64,000 nt of DNA from Rhodoferax sp. OV413 (GCA_945861785.1 CAMAWD010000001.1:124001-188000); one strand, 5' to 3'; shown: positions 1-10,328, numbered from the stretch's first letter. Notes: generated by a model not told the origin, from the sequence alone. Numbers and translations are program-made.

Positions 1-336
1 CGTGAAAGGGCACGAAAATCGCAATGTCCTGCCCTGCTTCAAGGCCAGACATTCGGCGAGCGGCGTCTCCTGCACGCGCAGTCCCAACCCGCCCAGCGTC
101 TGTGCGATCTTGCCCAAATCGCCCTCACTCTCCATCTGCCATGCGATCCGTTTGATACCCGGCGCGCCTTGGTGGAGAACAAGATTGTGGTGATCGTTGC
201 TGCATCTGAAGAATTGCTCACCTGCCGCGCCGCTCCCATTGGGCATCAGGCCCCAGACGTCCTGGTAAAAGCGGCTCGACCGTGGCAGGTCGGACACACT
301 GAGCGCGACGTAGCCAAGCCGGGAATAACGATGCAT
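1..336 (-). CDS. VOC/glyoxalase-fold (extradiol-type) protein, 3' end cut by window edge
   Basis: Reverse-strand reading MHRYSRLGYVALSVSDLPRSSRFYQDVWGL...HHNLVLHQGAPGIKRIAWQ is VOC-like. Confidence 0.75.
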   Translation of the reverse strand, partial: MHRYSRLGYVALSVSDLPRSSRFYQDVWGLMPNGSGAAGEQFFRCSNDHHNLVLHQGAPGIKRIAWQMESEGDLGKIAQTLGGLGLRVQETPLAECLALKQGRTLRFSCPFT

Positions 337-430
337 TGCACTCTCCTGATCCAGTGGATGGCCTGCTGCGTGCCCTGGCGCCCCCGGCGAGATGGAGCGA
401 CCCGGCGGCGGCCTGGCAAAAAATTGTACA

Positions 431-485
431 TGCGCTCAACTTCCTATGCAACATGATTGAGCGTGCGTTCAACTTCTTGTATAGT
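431..485 (+). promoter_or_regulatory. Putative sigma70 promoter TTGAGC-N17-TATAGT (457-485) overlapped by direct repeats TGCGCTCAACTTCC (431-444) and TGCGTTCAACTTCT (464-477)
   Basis: Read directly; lies between divergent VOC and Rieske genes. Confidence 0.55.
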
Positions 486-634
486 ACACAAAAGCGATTT
501 CGGTCGCCAGGGGTTGATTGGATATCCACGTGTACCGGGTGCCATTCCATGGTGTCGGCGCTATCGGCCAACCCGCGCAGGCTGGCGCAACCGGCCAGGC
601 GCGCGCGGTTATTGGTCATTCAGGAGTCTTGCAG

Positions 635-1918
635 ATGCTGAGCAAAGAGCAGAACGAACGCCTTACACAAGTCGGGTCAGGCACGCCCATGGGTGAGTTG
701 CTCAGGCGGTACTGGCACCCGGTTGCCGCCACGAGCGAGTTTTCCGGGAAGTTCCCGCTGAAGCGCCGACTCCTGGGCGAAGATCTCCTCGTGTACCGTG
801 ATGGAAACGGCAACTATTCAGCCATCGAACCGGTCTGCGCACATCGCAGGGCCACGCTCGAGTTCGGTTGCATCGAGAAGGATGGAATTCGCTGCCCGTA
901 CCACGGCTGGAAGTACGACATTACGGGGCAATGTGTGGACATGCCAGCCGAGCCCGCCAACAGCACCTACAAGGCCAAGGTCAAACTGACCGCCTACCCA
1001 GGAATGGAAATGGGCGGGCTTGTCTGGCTCTACCTGGGGCCACAACCGCAGCCCTTGCTTCCCCGGTTTGACCTGTTTGTCTGGGACCGATGCCTGCGCG
1101 ACATTGGCCAAGTCAGCTTGCCATGCAACTTCGTCCAGATCATGGAGAACTCGGTGGACCCGCACCATGTGGAATGGTTACACGGGATGCTGGGCCGCTA
1201 CATGCGCGGCGGGAGTGCGAGTGATGACCTGTTCAGCAAACACGCGGTGAAAATCGGGTTTGACACGTTTGAATATGGAATCATCAAACGCCGCCTGGTT
1301 GCCGGGCAAACCGAGGAAAGCGACAGCTGGAAAATCGGGCACCCGCTTGTTTTTCCAACCATGCTGCGTGTCGGTGGTGGTGGTCACAACCAGTACCAGA
1401 TCAGGGTCCCGGTGGACGATGTCACGACCCACCTCTACTACTACTCGGCCTACCAGCCTTTGGACGAGACCATTGCCGTGCCGCACCAAGACGTGATCCC
1501 GCTGTATGAGATGTTGTTGCGCTGGCCGGATGGCTCCCCCTGCATGGACGTCACCGAGATTCAAGACATGCTGGTCTGGATCACGCAAAGCCCGATAGTC
1601 GACCGGACCCTGGAGCGCCTGGTCACGTCAGACGTAGGGCTCCATCATTTGCGAAAACTGTATTTTTCGGAAATGGAAAAAGTCGAACAAGGGCTGGACC
1701 CGCTGGGGGTGGTTCGCGACCCGGCCAAGAACACCATGATCGAATTACCCCAGGAACGGCACACCTATGGCGCAGGCACTGAATTTCTGCGCGCAACCCT
1801 GCTCAACGGCCAAGCCCAGTTCAGCCCTTTGCTGCCTGAAATTATGGCCATGTTCGGGCTGTCGAACCTCACCACCGACGGGCAGCTGAAGCAGGCCCAG
1901 CGCCCATTGACCGATTGA
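635..1918 (+). CDS. Rieske [2Fe-2S] aromatic ring-hydroxylating oxygenase alpha subunit, phthalate 4,5-dioxygenase-like
   Basis: Rieske motif CAHRRATLEFGC..CPYHGWKYD; iron site ENSVDPHHVEWLH; start MLSKEQNERLTQVG. Confidence 0.9.
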   Translation: MLSKEQNERLTQVGSGTPMGELLRRYWHPVAATSEFSGKFPLKRRLLGEDLLVYRDGNGNYSAIEPVCAHRRATLEFGCIEKDGIRCPYHGWKYDITGQCVDMPAEPANSTYKAKVKLTAYPGMEMGGLVWLYLGPQPQPLLPRFDLFVWDRCLRDIGQVSLPCNFVQIMENSVDPHHVEWLHGMLGRYMRGGSASDDLFSKHAVKIGFDTFEYGIIKRRLVAGQTEESDSWKIGHPLVFPTMLRVGGGGHNQYQIRVPVDDVTTHLYYYSAYQPLDETIAVPHQDVIPLYEMLLRWPDGSPCMDVTEIQDMLVWITQSPIVDRTLERLVTSDVGLHHLRKLYFSEMEKVEQGLDPLGVVRDPAKNTMIELPQERHTYGAGTEFLRATLLNGQAQFSPLLPEIMAMFGLSNLTTDGQLKQAQRPLTD

Positions 1919-1953
1919 CGTGGCCCGTGCCACCCGATCCACCTTGGAGACCC

Positions 1954-2928
1954 ATGAAACAGCCCCTCATTCTCTTGGCGCACAACTATGACAGGACGGC
2001 AGCCGTGGTGGATGGCCGTGTCCTGGTAGGTGGGACCAGAGCGCGTGTTGAAGTCGCAAGCAGCGTTCCCGAAAACTTCAAACGGATGATGGGTGATGAC
2101 GACGTGGTCGCCGGGGAGATGTCGCTTGGTTTTCATGCCGTCATTTCTGGCAGCCAGGACATGAGTCGTTTCGTGGGCCTGCCCATCTTCCTGTCCAGGT
2201 CGTTCAGGCATGGCAATGTCTTTGTGGGTAAAAATAGCCCCCTGGAGAACTTCTCCGAACTCAAGGGCAAGAAAGTCGGACTCGAAGAGTACGCAATGAC
2301 CATGGGCATTTGGGCAAGGGCACTTTTCATGGAAGCCGGGGTCTCCCCGCAGTCCATTGACTGGTACACGGCAAGGGACCCGGTCGTGGTACCAGAGATC
2401 GAAGCCAAGCTCAAGGCGACGCTGAGCTTGAGCCGAGTCCATGGGCGGACCCTCTGGGACTTGCTGGAGCACGGGGAAATCGATGCCGTGATCGGTCGGC
2501 CACCGAAACTCCAGGACGTCCACCATGGTCCGTTCAGACGCTTGTTGAAGGACCATTGGGCGGTCCAGCGGAACTACTATTCCGAGCGAAAAATGTTCCC
2601 GCTCATGCATTTGCTGGTCCTGCGCCGGGCAGCCTATGAGGAAAGACCGGAATTGGCGCGTGACCTCTTCACGGCGTTCGTTCAGTCCAAGCAAATTGCG
2701 GTGGACGATCTGCGCTCCAATCTCCACACACTGTCGGTCACGCTCCCGATGCTGGAGTCGCATATCGATTACACAGTCAGGATTTTTGGCGAAGACTGGT
2801 GGCCCTATGGAATTCGCCAGAACCTTGTTGAGCTCAACGCTTTCGCATCCTATTGCCTGGACCAGGGACTGACCACGGCCCCATTGCGCCTGGACCGCTT
2901 GTTTTGCGCAGAAACACTCTCCAGCTGA
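1954..2928 (+). CDS. 4,5-dihydroxyphthalate decarboxylase-like / substrate-binding-fold protein
   Basis: MKQPLILLAHNYDRTAAVVDGRV...LKGKKVGLEEYAMTMGIWARALF resembles the Pht5 family. Confidence 0.65.
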   Translation: MKQPLILLAHNYDRTAAVVDGRVLVGGTRARVEVASSVPENFKRMMGDDDVVAGEMSLGFHAVISGSQDMSRFVGLPIFLSRSFRHGNVFVGKNSPLENFSELKGKKVGLEEYAMTMGIWARALFMEAGVSPQSIDWYTARDPVVVPEIEAKLKATLSLSRVHGRTLWDLLEHGEIDAVIGRPPKLQDVHHGPFRRLLKDHWAVQRNYYSERKMFPLMHLLVLRRAAYEERPELARDLFTAFVQSKQIAVDDLRSNLHTLSVTLPMLESHIDYTVRIFGEDWWPYGIRQNLVELNAFASYCLDQGLTTAPLRLDRLFCAETLSS

Positions 2929-2939
2929 GGTGCCCATCC

Positions 2940-3235
2940 ACAGGTCGCCGGGTGGCATGCACTGTCACGGTTGGGCGCCCTTCCTCGCGCACCCCCCATG
3001 GGCTTGTGCTTGATCAGCCCACGCTGCACGGTCGTCGGCAACCGGAGCGTTGGTGATACAGTCTGCCGGCGCGCCGAAAAGAGCTGCTTTGGGCGCAACT
3101 ACACGCCGGGCGAACAAGTCCATCGGGCCAACGCGACTCCGTCAGTGCCACCTCGCACTTGTCATCGCTGCCATACCGCTCCATGAACACCATCGTCGAG
3201 AGTCCGGGTTGAAGTTGCACTGCATTCATCGCCAT
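2940..3235 (-). mobile_element. Relic of an IS1595-family transposase, internally deleted
   Basis: Reverse strand MAMNAVQLQPGLSTMVFMERYGSDDKCEVALTESRWPDGLVRPAC...SSSFRRAGRLYHQRSGCRR, then LIKHKPM in another frame. Confidence 0.6.
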
Positions 3236-3345
3236 GGCGCACCCCCTGTTGTGGCGAGCCCAGCTGCCGCCCCCACAGGCTCACCACCTGAGCCTGCTGA
3301 GGCATCTCGCCCATCAGGACCGGTTTTGACAGGAGAAAAAACCTT

Positions 3346-5421
3346 ATGACCTGGATGATCGGTATCGATACCGGGGGGACATTCACCGATGTGATCGGCA
3401 TGAACCGCCTGACCGGTGAGCTTCGTACCGTCAAGGTGCCCTCAACCCCGCGCGACCCGTCGCAGGCGATTGTCAACGGTGTCGCCGCACTGATGGAGGT
3501 GAAGGGCGACTTCACCGCCAAGGACATCAGCTTCTTCGCCCACGGCACCACCGTCGCTACCAATGCGGTGATCGAACGCAAGGGCGCCCGCACCGGCCTC
3601 CTGGTCACCAGGGGCACCAACGCCGTGTATTTCGCGCGCATGTCACGCCAGCCCGAGGGCCTGGAGGTCCTGAGCCCGGACCTGCAGAAGCCGGCTCCGC
3701 TGGTGGCGCTGTCGCACACGCGCGAAATCGGTGAACGGCTGGCGTTCGACGGCGCGGTGCTGCAGGCGCTGGACGAGGAAGAGGTGCTGGCGCAGGTGCG
3801 TGATCTCGTGCAGAAGAAGAAAGTCGAATCGATCGCGGTCTGTTACCTGTTCTCGTTCATGCGCGCCGACCACGAACAGGCCACACTGCGTGCCATCCGC
3901 CGTGCCTTTCCTTCGATTCGTGTTTCGCTGTCCAGCGAGCTGATACCGATCATCCGCGAATACCGGCGCCTGTCGACCACCGTGCTCGACGCCTATGTCG
4001 GCCCCACGCTGGATGGTTATCTGCAGCGCCTGGCAGCCGGCCTGCGCGGTGCTGGGCTGACGACCCGCCAAGTGTTCATCATGCAGTCCAACGGCGGATT
4101 GATGAGTATCGATGTGGCGAGCGCCAACCCGGTGCAGACCTTGCTGTCCGGGCCAGCCGGCGGCGTGATCTCGGGCAAGTACCTCGGCGGCATCACCGAG
4201 TTTCCGAACCTGGTGACCTTCGATGTCGGTGGCACCAGCACCGATGTGGCAACCATCGTGGACGGTGAGAACCCGGAGACCACCGACGGCAACGTGGCCG
4301 GCCACGACAGCTCGGTGCCGATGAGCGACATCGGCACCATCGGCGCCGGCGGCGGCACGATCGCGCGGGTTGGTGCGGACGGCCGGTTGCGTGTGGGACC
4401 CGACAGTGCGGGTGCCGACCCGGGCCCGGTGTGTTACGGTATTGGCGGGGTCGACCCCACGGTGACGGATGCCGCGCTTGTGCTGGGCTACCTGGACCCT
4501 TCCGCGGCGTTGGGCGGACGGGTGAAGATCGATCGTGGGCGTGCGGAACGGGCGATCGCCTCGAAGATCGCCGAACCCCTGGGCATCAGCATCGAGGACG
4601 CCGCCTTTGGCATCATCAAGATCATCAGCAGCCACATGGAGGGCGAGATCCGTCTGCGTCTGATGTCGCGTGGCTACAGCCCCAAGCGCTTTGCCTTGGT
4701 TGCGATGGGTGGCGCCGGACCGATGCATGCGAGCATGGTGGCAGCCAACCTCGGGTTCCAGGCCGTGCTGGTGCCGCCTTACCCCGGTCTTGGTTCCGCA
4801 ATGGGACTGTTGCTGACAGATATCCGGCATACCTATCTGCAATCGCGACCGGGTGCACTCGCCAGCTACGACAGCGATGCTGTGGCCGCATTGTTTGCGG
4901 CGCTTCGCGCCAAGGGGGCCGCCGAAGCGCGCGACGAAGGTACCCCAGCCGACACGGTGCATTTCCTCAACTTCCTGGAACTCCGTTATCTGGGCCAGGG
5001 TTATGAGTTGCAGGTCTCCTGTGCGGATGTGCCGCTCGATGACACCGCACGCGCCGACATCAGCAGCCGCTTTCACCAGTTGCACGAGAAGCAATATGGT
5101 CACTGCGCGCCGGACTCGCCGATCGAGATTGTCAACTTTCGGGTCGATTCGGTGGCCACCATGCCAAAGCTGAGGCTGCCCGAACAGGCCAGCGCCGGGC
5201 GTGCAACGGGTGCGGCCCAGCCCCGATCACAACGCAAGGTCTATTTCGCCGAAACGCGGGGATTCGTGGACACGCCGGTGTATGGGCGTGCGACGCTGCA
5301 AAGCGGCGACCGGCTCGTTGGGCCGGCCATCATCGAACAAGCCGACACCACGACCGTGCTGCTGCCGGGGCAACAGCTCTCGGTCGATCCGCACTTCAAT
5401 CTGGTTCTGCGCAATGAGTGA
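3346..5421 (+). CDS. hyuA: Hydantoinase/oxoprolinase family protein, HyuA-type
   Basis: MTWMIGIDTGGTFTDVIGMNRLTGEL...FFAHGTTVATNAVIERKGA. Confidence 0.93.
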   Translation: MTWMIGIDTGGTFTDVIGMNRLTGELRTVKVPSTPRDPSQAIVNGVAALMEVKGDFTAKDISFFAHGTTVATNAVIERKGARTGLLVTRGTNAVYFARMSRQPEGLEVLSPDLQKPAPLVALSHTREIGERLAFDGAVLQALDEEEVLAQVRDLVQKKKVESIAVCYLFSFMRADHEQATLRAIRRAFPSIRVSLSSELIPIIREYRRLSTTVLDAYVGPTLDGYLQRLAAGLRGAGLTTRQVFIMQSNGGLMSIDVASANPVQTLLSGPAGGVISGKYLGGITEFPNLVTFDVGGTSTDVATIVDGENPETTDGNVAGHDSSVPMSDIGTIGAGGGTIARVGADGRLRVGPDSAGADPGPVCYGIGGVDPTVTDAALVLGYLDPSAALGGRVKIDRGRAERAIASKIAEPLGISIEDAAFGIIKIISSHMEGEIRLRLMSRGYSPKRFALVAMGGAGPMHASMVAANLGFQAVLVPPYPGLGSAMGLLLTDIRHTYLQSRPGALASYDSDAVAALFAALRAKGAAEARDEGTPADTVHFLNFLELRYLGQGYELQVSCADVPLDDTARADISSRFHQLHEKQYGHCAPDSPIEIVNFRVDSVATMPKLRLPEQASAGRATGAAQPRSQRKVYFAETRGFVDTPVYGRATLQSGDRLVGPAIIEQADTTTVLLPGQQLSVDPHFNLVLRNE

Positions 5422-7135
5422 GGTCACCATGCAGATAGATCCCATCACGCTGGAAATCATCGCGAACCGGTTCGACGAGATCCAGCGGATCATGAAACAC
5501 CGGCTCTTTCGCACCGGGTATTCGACCATCCTGCGTGAGTCTTTTGATGGCGGCGCCGGCCTGCTGGACCGCCAGGGGCGGGTGATCGGCGCCTCGGGCA
5601 TGAGCATCCACACGCGGCCCTACGCCTTCTTCATCGCCGGTGTACTGGCTGCATTTGCGGAGAAGGACATTGCCGAAGGTGACGTGTTCATCTCCAACGA
5701 CCCCTACCGAGGCGGCGTGGCGCATTCGCCTGACATGGCAGTGGCCACCCCCGTGTTCGCCGACGGACGCCTGATTGCCTTCTGCACGAGCATCGCACAC
5801 AAGCCCGACGTCGGTGGTCTGGCCCCGGGGTCGGCGAGCCCAGCCTCGCGCTCGATCTTCCATGAAGGGTTGCTGGTACCGCCCTGCAAGCTGTTCGAAC
5901 GCGGACAACTGGTTGACGGTGTCAAGCGCATCCTGGAGAACAATTCCCGCACCCCGAAACTGCTGCTTGGCGACCTGTTTGGTCAGGTGGGGTGCACGCG
6001 CATTGGTGCACAACTGTTCCAGGAGCTCACACAGCGCGAAGGTGTCGCGACCATCCTCAACGCGATTGAGCAACTGATGGACTCCTCCGAGCGGCAACTG
6101 CGCGAGGGCTTGCGGCGCATCCCGGACGGCAAGGTAACGGTGGACAGCTTCCTGGACGGCGACGGGGTGGTGGAGCGGCCGATCCGCATCGCGCTGACGG
6201 TCACGAAGCAGGGCGACGGCATCACCTTCGACTTCACAGGCAGCGAGCCGCAGACCCCGGGCCCGGCGAATACAGTGGTGCAGTCGGTGGAGGCCGCCGC
6301 AATCACCGGCCTGCTGTCCGCCGTCGACCACACTGTCCCCAACAACGAGGGGGTGCGGCGTGTCGTGACATTTATCCTGCCCCAAGATTCAGTCGTCAAC
6401 CCGACTTCGCCGGCACCGGTCAATTCCTACATTCCCACCTCGCACCTGGTGTTCAACGCGGTGATGGAGGCGATCGGCACCCTGGCGCCGGAGCGGGCTG
6501 CGGCGGCTTCCGGTCTGGGCCTGGGCGGCATGGCGCTGGGTTATGCACATACCCGCGCGGGCGGCAGCCACGTGCATTACGAAATCACGCTCACCGCCAC
6601 CGGTGGCACGGCGCGCGGTGATGGCTGTTCGGCCATCATGCCGATGTCCAACCTCGAGTCGGTCCAGCCGATCGAGATCGTGGAGAGCGAGTTCCCGGTG
6701 CGGATCACCGACTTCTCCATGCTGCCTGACTCCTGCGGACCGGGCCGGCACCGGGGTGGCGTGGGTGTGCGCCGGGAGATGGAATTGCTCGAGGACGCGC
6801 AGTTCGTGTCGCGCCTGTCGCAGCGCCGTTACGGCGCCAAGGGACTGGCCGGCGGTATGGCGCCGTCGGTATCGCGCACCGTCGTGCGCGAGGCGGGCGT
6901 CGAGCGTGCCCTTCCCGGTCTGGCGCTGCTGCAGATGAAAGCCGGTGACCGGGTTCGCATCGAACAGTCGGGCGGTGGGGGCTGGGGGGACGCGCGGCTG
7001 CGCGACCCCGAGGCGGTGCTGCGCGACGTCGATGACGGCATCGTTTCGCCGGAGAGCGCGCGACGCGACTACGGCGTCGTGGCCCAACGCAATGTCAATG
7101 GGGAGTTGGTTGTTGCCGCGCTGGAACGCGGCTGA
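5414..7135 (+). CDS. hyuB: Hydantoinase B/oxoprolinase family protein, HyuB-type
   Basis: ITLEIIANRFDEIQRIMKHRLFRTGYSTILRESFD...GGGGWGDARLRDPEAVLRDV; 8-bp overlap with hyuA. Confidence 0.93.
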   Translation: MSEVTMQIDPITLEIIANRFDEIQRIMKHRLFRTGYSTILRESFDGGAGLLDRQGRVIGASGMSIHTRPYAFFIAGVLAAFAEKDIAEGDVFISNDPYRGGVAHSPDMAVATPVFADGRLIAFCTSIAHKPDVGGLAPGSASPASRSIFHEGLLVPPCKLFERGQLVDGVKRILENNSRTPKLLLGDLFGQVGCTRIGAQLFQELTQREGVATILNAIEQLMDSSERQLREGLRRIPDGKVTVDSFLDGDGVVERPIRIALTVTKQGDGITFDFTGSEPQTPGPANTVVQSVEAAAITGLLSAVDHTVPNNEGVRRVVTFILPQDSVVNPTSPAPVNSYIPTSHLVFNAVMEAIGTLAPERAAAASGLGLGGMALGYAHTRAGGSHVHYEITLTATGGTARGDGCSAIMPMSNLESVQPIEIVESEFPVRITDFSMLPDSCGPGRHRGGVGVRREMELLEDAQFVSRLSQRRYGAKGLAGGMAPSVSRTVVREAGVERALPGLALLQMKAGDRVRIEQSGGGGWGDARLRDPEAVLRDVDDGIVSPESARRDYGVVAQRNVNGELVVAALERG

Positions 7136-7237
7136 ACCCAGGAGTGCGAGCTTGGTGAATGCTGAAGAGAACGACCCGATGTGCCGCGTCGAGGGAGATG
7201 CGCCGATGGGTCAGAGGATGCGACGGCGCAACGGCGC

Positions 7238-8560
7238 TCAGCGTGCCGGCCCCGAGCCCCTGTCCATGAAGGGCTCTCCTGCCAGCGGCCCGGTGTAGTC
7301 CTGGGCCTTCAGGCCCATCGCCTCTTCGAAGCGATGCCGGACCCAGTCTGGCTGTCCGGCTTGCAGGATGTAGCCCAGCACAGTTTGGCGGTGCACCGGG
7401 TTGGCCAGGATCTCTGCGCGCGTCAGCCCATGCATCGCGATGTTGCGTCGCACGCTGGGCAGCTCGATGCGCACGTTGTGCCGCGGGTCGCGCAGGATGC
7501 CCTTTGGGTCCAGGCCTTGTGCCACAGCGGCCAGGTCGGCCAGAAAGCGCCGGCGCAGCATGACGATGCCCCCGTCGCTCGCACCCAGAAACTCGCGCGT
7601 GCGATCGGCGATACGGCCCTGGCCCGCCCACGCGACGAAGTCCTGGTTCATCACGTGGGAGGTGATCCAGCGTCCGTGTTCGTCATGTGTCGGCCCGATC
7701 CAGGTGGGGATGCTGCCCTGGACATAAGGCTCCTGCTCGCGCGGCACATGCACATAGTGCCAGGTCACGCTCAATGTGTTCTCGTCGTCTACAGGCACGC
7801 GCCACTCAAAATGGTTGCCGAGGAAGAATCCGTTCGGCCACAGGCAGACGCGCCCGGTCGTCCAGGCAGTGTCGTTTTCGTCGCTTCCTTCGCGCATGCG
7901 TTTGTACACCAGACCATGCTCGAACTCTTCGAATTTGACCCGCAGGTGGCGGGCGGAACGCCCGGCTTGCGGGCCATCACGCAGGCGTGCGCCCCAGTTG
8001 TCGTGCATCCACTCGAAATGCACCGGGTCGATCGAGTTTTCCTGGCATTGCAGCCAGTTGCAGGGCAATTGCGACAGCACCACCTGCACGAAGCCGTTCT
8101 TCCATGAGAACTGCTCCCAGTCGGGTACCAGGGGCGCGGGCAGCGGACCCAGGTAGGCCCACACCATGCCCCCCTTGGTCTGCACCGGATAGGCCTTCAC
8201 GGCGGCTCCGCCACGCAGGCCATGGCCCGGTCGCGCCAGGTCTTCATAAGGCTGTGCGGTGCAGGCGCCGGTGGCCGAGAACTCCCATCCGTGGTAGGAG
8301 CAGCGCAGGCCCTGCTGCTCGACCATGCCATGCAGCAGATCTGCGCGGCGGTGCGAACAATGCCGGTCGATCAGGCCGAAGTGACCCTGAAGGTCGCGGA
8401 ACAGGACCAGATCCTCACCCATGAGGCGCACGGGCTTGATGGCGACCTGGTCGAATTCGGACACGCCGGCGATGGGCATCCAGTATCTGCGCAGCAGGTC
8501 GCCCATGGCGGTGCCAGTTCCGACCCGGGTGAGGGTCTCGTTCTTGTGCTGGTCGAGCAT
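7238..8560 (-). CDS. Rieske aromatic ring-hydroxylating oxygenase alpha subunit (second)
   Basis: CSHRRADLLHGMVEQQGLRCSYHGWEFS; ENSIDPVHFEWMH. Confidence 0.92.
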   Translation of the reverse strand: MLDQHKNETLTRVGTGTAMGDLLRRYWMPIAGVSEFDQVAIKPVRLMGEDLVLFRDLQGHFGLIDRHCSHRRADLLHGMVEQQGLRCSYHGWEFSATGACTAQPYEDLARPGHGLRGGAAVKAYPVQTKGGMVWAYLGPLPAPLVPDWEQFSWKNGFVQVVLSQLPCNWLQCQENSIDPVHFEWMHDNWGARLRDGPQAGRSARHLRVKFEEFEHGLVYKRMREGSDENDTAWTTGRVCLWPNGFFLGNHFEWRVPVDDENTLSVTWHYVHVPREQEPYVQGSIPTWIGPTHDEHGRWITSHVMNQDFVAWAGQGRIADRTREFLGASDGGIVMLRRRFLADLAAVAQGLDPKGILRDPRHNVRIELPSVRRNIAMHGLTRAEILANPVHRQTVLGYILQAGQPDWVRHRFEEAMGLKAQDYTGPLAGEPFMDRGSGPAR

Positions 8561-8642
8561 GCGGTCTCCTTCGCGACCTGACTGTCAGAGCGGCGCACCC
8601 AGGCCGCTGCTTGTATTCGTCATCCAGGAATGTCGCGCGTTC

Positions 8643-10328
8643 TCAGGGGTTCAGGAAGTCCTCTTCCCAGTACTCGTGCACGCCGCGCAGGTTCGACGCT
8701 CGGCGCGCAGCTTCCTCGTTGCGCAACTCCACCCTGCGGATCTTGCCCGAGATGGTCTTGGGCAGTTCGCTGAACTGGATGCGACGGATCCGCTTGAAGG
8801 GTGCGACGCGTTCCCTGAGGAACACGAACAGCGCACGGGCGGCATCTGCCGAGGGTGCCACGCCTGGCTTCAGGACGACGAAGCCCTTGGGAACGGCCAG
8901 GCGTTGGGGGTCCGGGCTGGGTACCACCGCGGCTTCCGCGACCGAGGGGTGTTCGATCAGCACGCTTTCAAGCTCGAACGGACTCACGCGGTAGTCTGAA
9001 CTCTTGAAGACGTCATCGGTGCGACCGACGAAGGTGAAGCAGCCGTTCGCATCTCTCATCGCCACGTCGGATGTGCGGTAATGGGTGCCGCCCAGTGCGT
9101 CTGCGGTTCGCTGCTCGTCACCGGCATACCCATGCATGATCGACACCGGCGGCGGGTCGAGCGCCACACTGACTTCGCCTTCGGTTCCCTCCTGGCCTTC
9201 GGTATCGAGCAGCACCACCCGGTAGCCGGGCATCGGACGCCCCATGGAGCCGGCCTTGACCTCCTGCCCCGGTGAGTTGCCGATGATGCAGGTGGTCTCG
9301 GTCTGCCCGTAACCATCGCGGATGGTCAGGCCCCAGGCGCTCCGGACCTTGTCGATGATCTCGGCATTCAGTGGCTCCCCTGCGGAGAGTACTTCGCGCA
9401 GCCGGACCGGGTAGCTGGCCAGGTCAAGCAGCGCAAAGGCGCGCCACACTGTGGGCGGGGCGCACAGGCTGGTGACCCCGCAACGCACGATGGAGTCGAG
9501 CGTGCGCTTGGCGTCAAACCGCGCCTGCTCAAAGATGAACACACCCGCACCGGCATTCCACGGCGCGAAAAAGCAACTCCATGCATGTTTGGCCCACCCG
9601 GGCGAGCTGATGTTCCAGTGCACATCGTCCGGACGCAGGCCGAGCCAGTACATGGTCGACAGGTGCCCGACCGGGTAACTCGCCTGGGTGTGCAGCACCA
9701 TCTTGGCCTTGGCGGTGGTGCCGGAGGTGAAATACAGCAACAGCGGGTCAGTCGCGGCGGTCGCGCCCTCGGGGGTGAAGTCGGCGCTGCAGGACTGCGA
9801 TTCGTTGAAGTCCGACCAGCCCTGCAGGGCCCCTCCAATGGCGATGCGTGCCAGTCCCGGCCGGAGTCCGTCGCACAGGGGGGCCCGGGCATGGTCTGTG
9901 ATCAGCACACACATGCCGCCACGTTCGATCCGGTCTTCCAGGTCGACTCGGGTCAGCAGGGTCGCCGCGGGGCTGATCACCGCGCCCAGCTTGATGATGG
10001 CCAGCGTCAGTTCCCACAACGGTACGACATTGGGCAGCATCACGAGGATGCGGTCACCACGCCTGACACCCAGATTGCGCAAGTAGTTGGCTACACGGTT
10101 CGAGCGCGTGCTGATCTCGGCGAAGGTGAGTGCTGACTCGACCCCCTCGTCGTCGACGATGCGCAGCGCCATGCGGTTGTTGCCTCTGGCCAGTCCATCG
10201 AAATAGTCCAAGGCCCAGTTGAAATCGGCCGAGCGGGGCCATTGGAATTCGCGGTAAGCCAGTTCATAGTTGTCGCGGTGGCGGATGAGGAGGTCACGCG
10301 CCGCAAGGAATTCGTTCGCAGTGGACAT
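8643..10328 (-). CDS. AMP-binding acyl-CoA synthetase, benzoate-CoA ligase-like
   Basis: LLYFTSGTTAKAKMVLHTQ; RDGYGQTET; C-terminal KTISGKIRRVELR. Confidence 0.9.
   Translation of the reverse strand: MSTANEFLAARDLLIRHRDNYELAYREFQWPRSADFNWALDYFDGLARGNNRMALRIVDDEGVESALTFAEISTRSNRVANYLRNLGVRRGDRILVMLPNVVPLWELTLAIIKLGAVISPAATLLTRVDLEDRIERGGMCVLITDHARAPLCDGLRPGLARIAIGGALQGWSDFNESQSCSADFTPEGATAATDPLLLYFTSGTTAKAKMVLHTQASYPVGHLSTMYWLGLRPDDVHWNISSPGWAKHAWSCFFAPWNAGAGVFIFEQARFDAKRTLDSIVRCGVTSLCAPPTVWRAFALLDLASYPVRLREVLSAGEPLNAEIIDKVRSAWGLTIRDGYGQTETTCIIGNSPGQEVKAGSMGRPMPGYRVVLLDTEGQEGTEGEVSVALDPPPVSIMHGYAGDEQRTADALGGTHYRTSDVAMRDANGCFTFVGRTDDVFKSSDYRVSPFELESVLIEHPSVAEAAVVPSPDPQRLAVPKGFVVLKPGVAPSADAARALFVFLRERVAPFKRIRRIQFSELPKTISGKIRRVELRNEEAARRASNLRGVHEYWEEDFLNP

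Noticed and set aside
3643-5103. 486-aa minus-strand ORF opposite hyuA
   Set aside because: Antisense of a well-supported HyuA; no domain recognised
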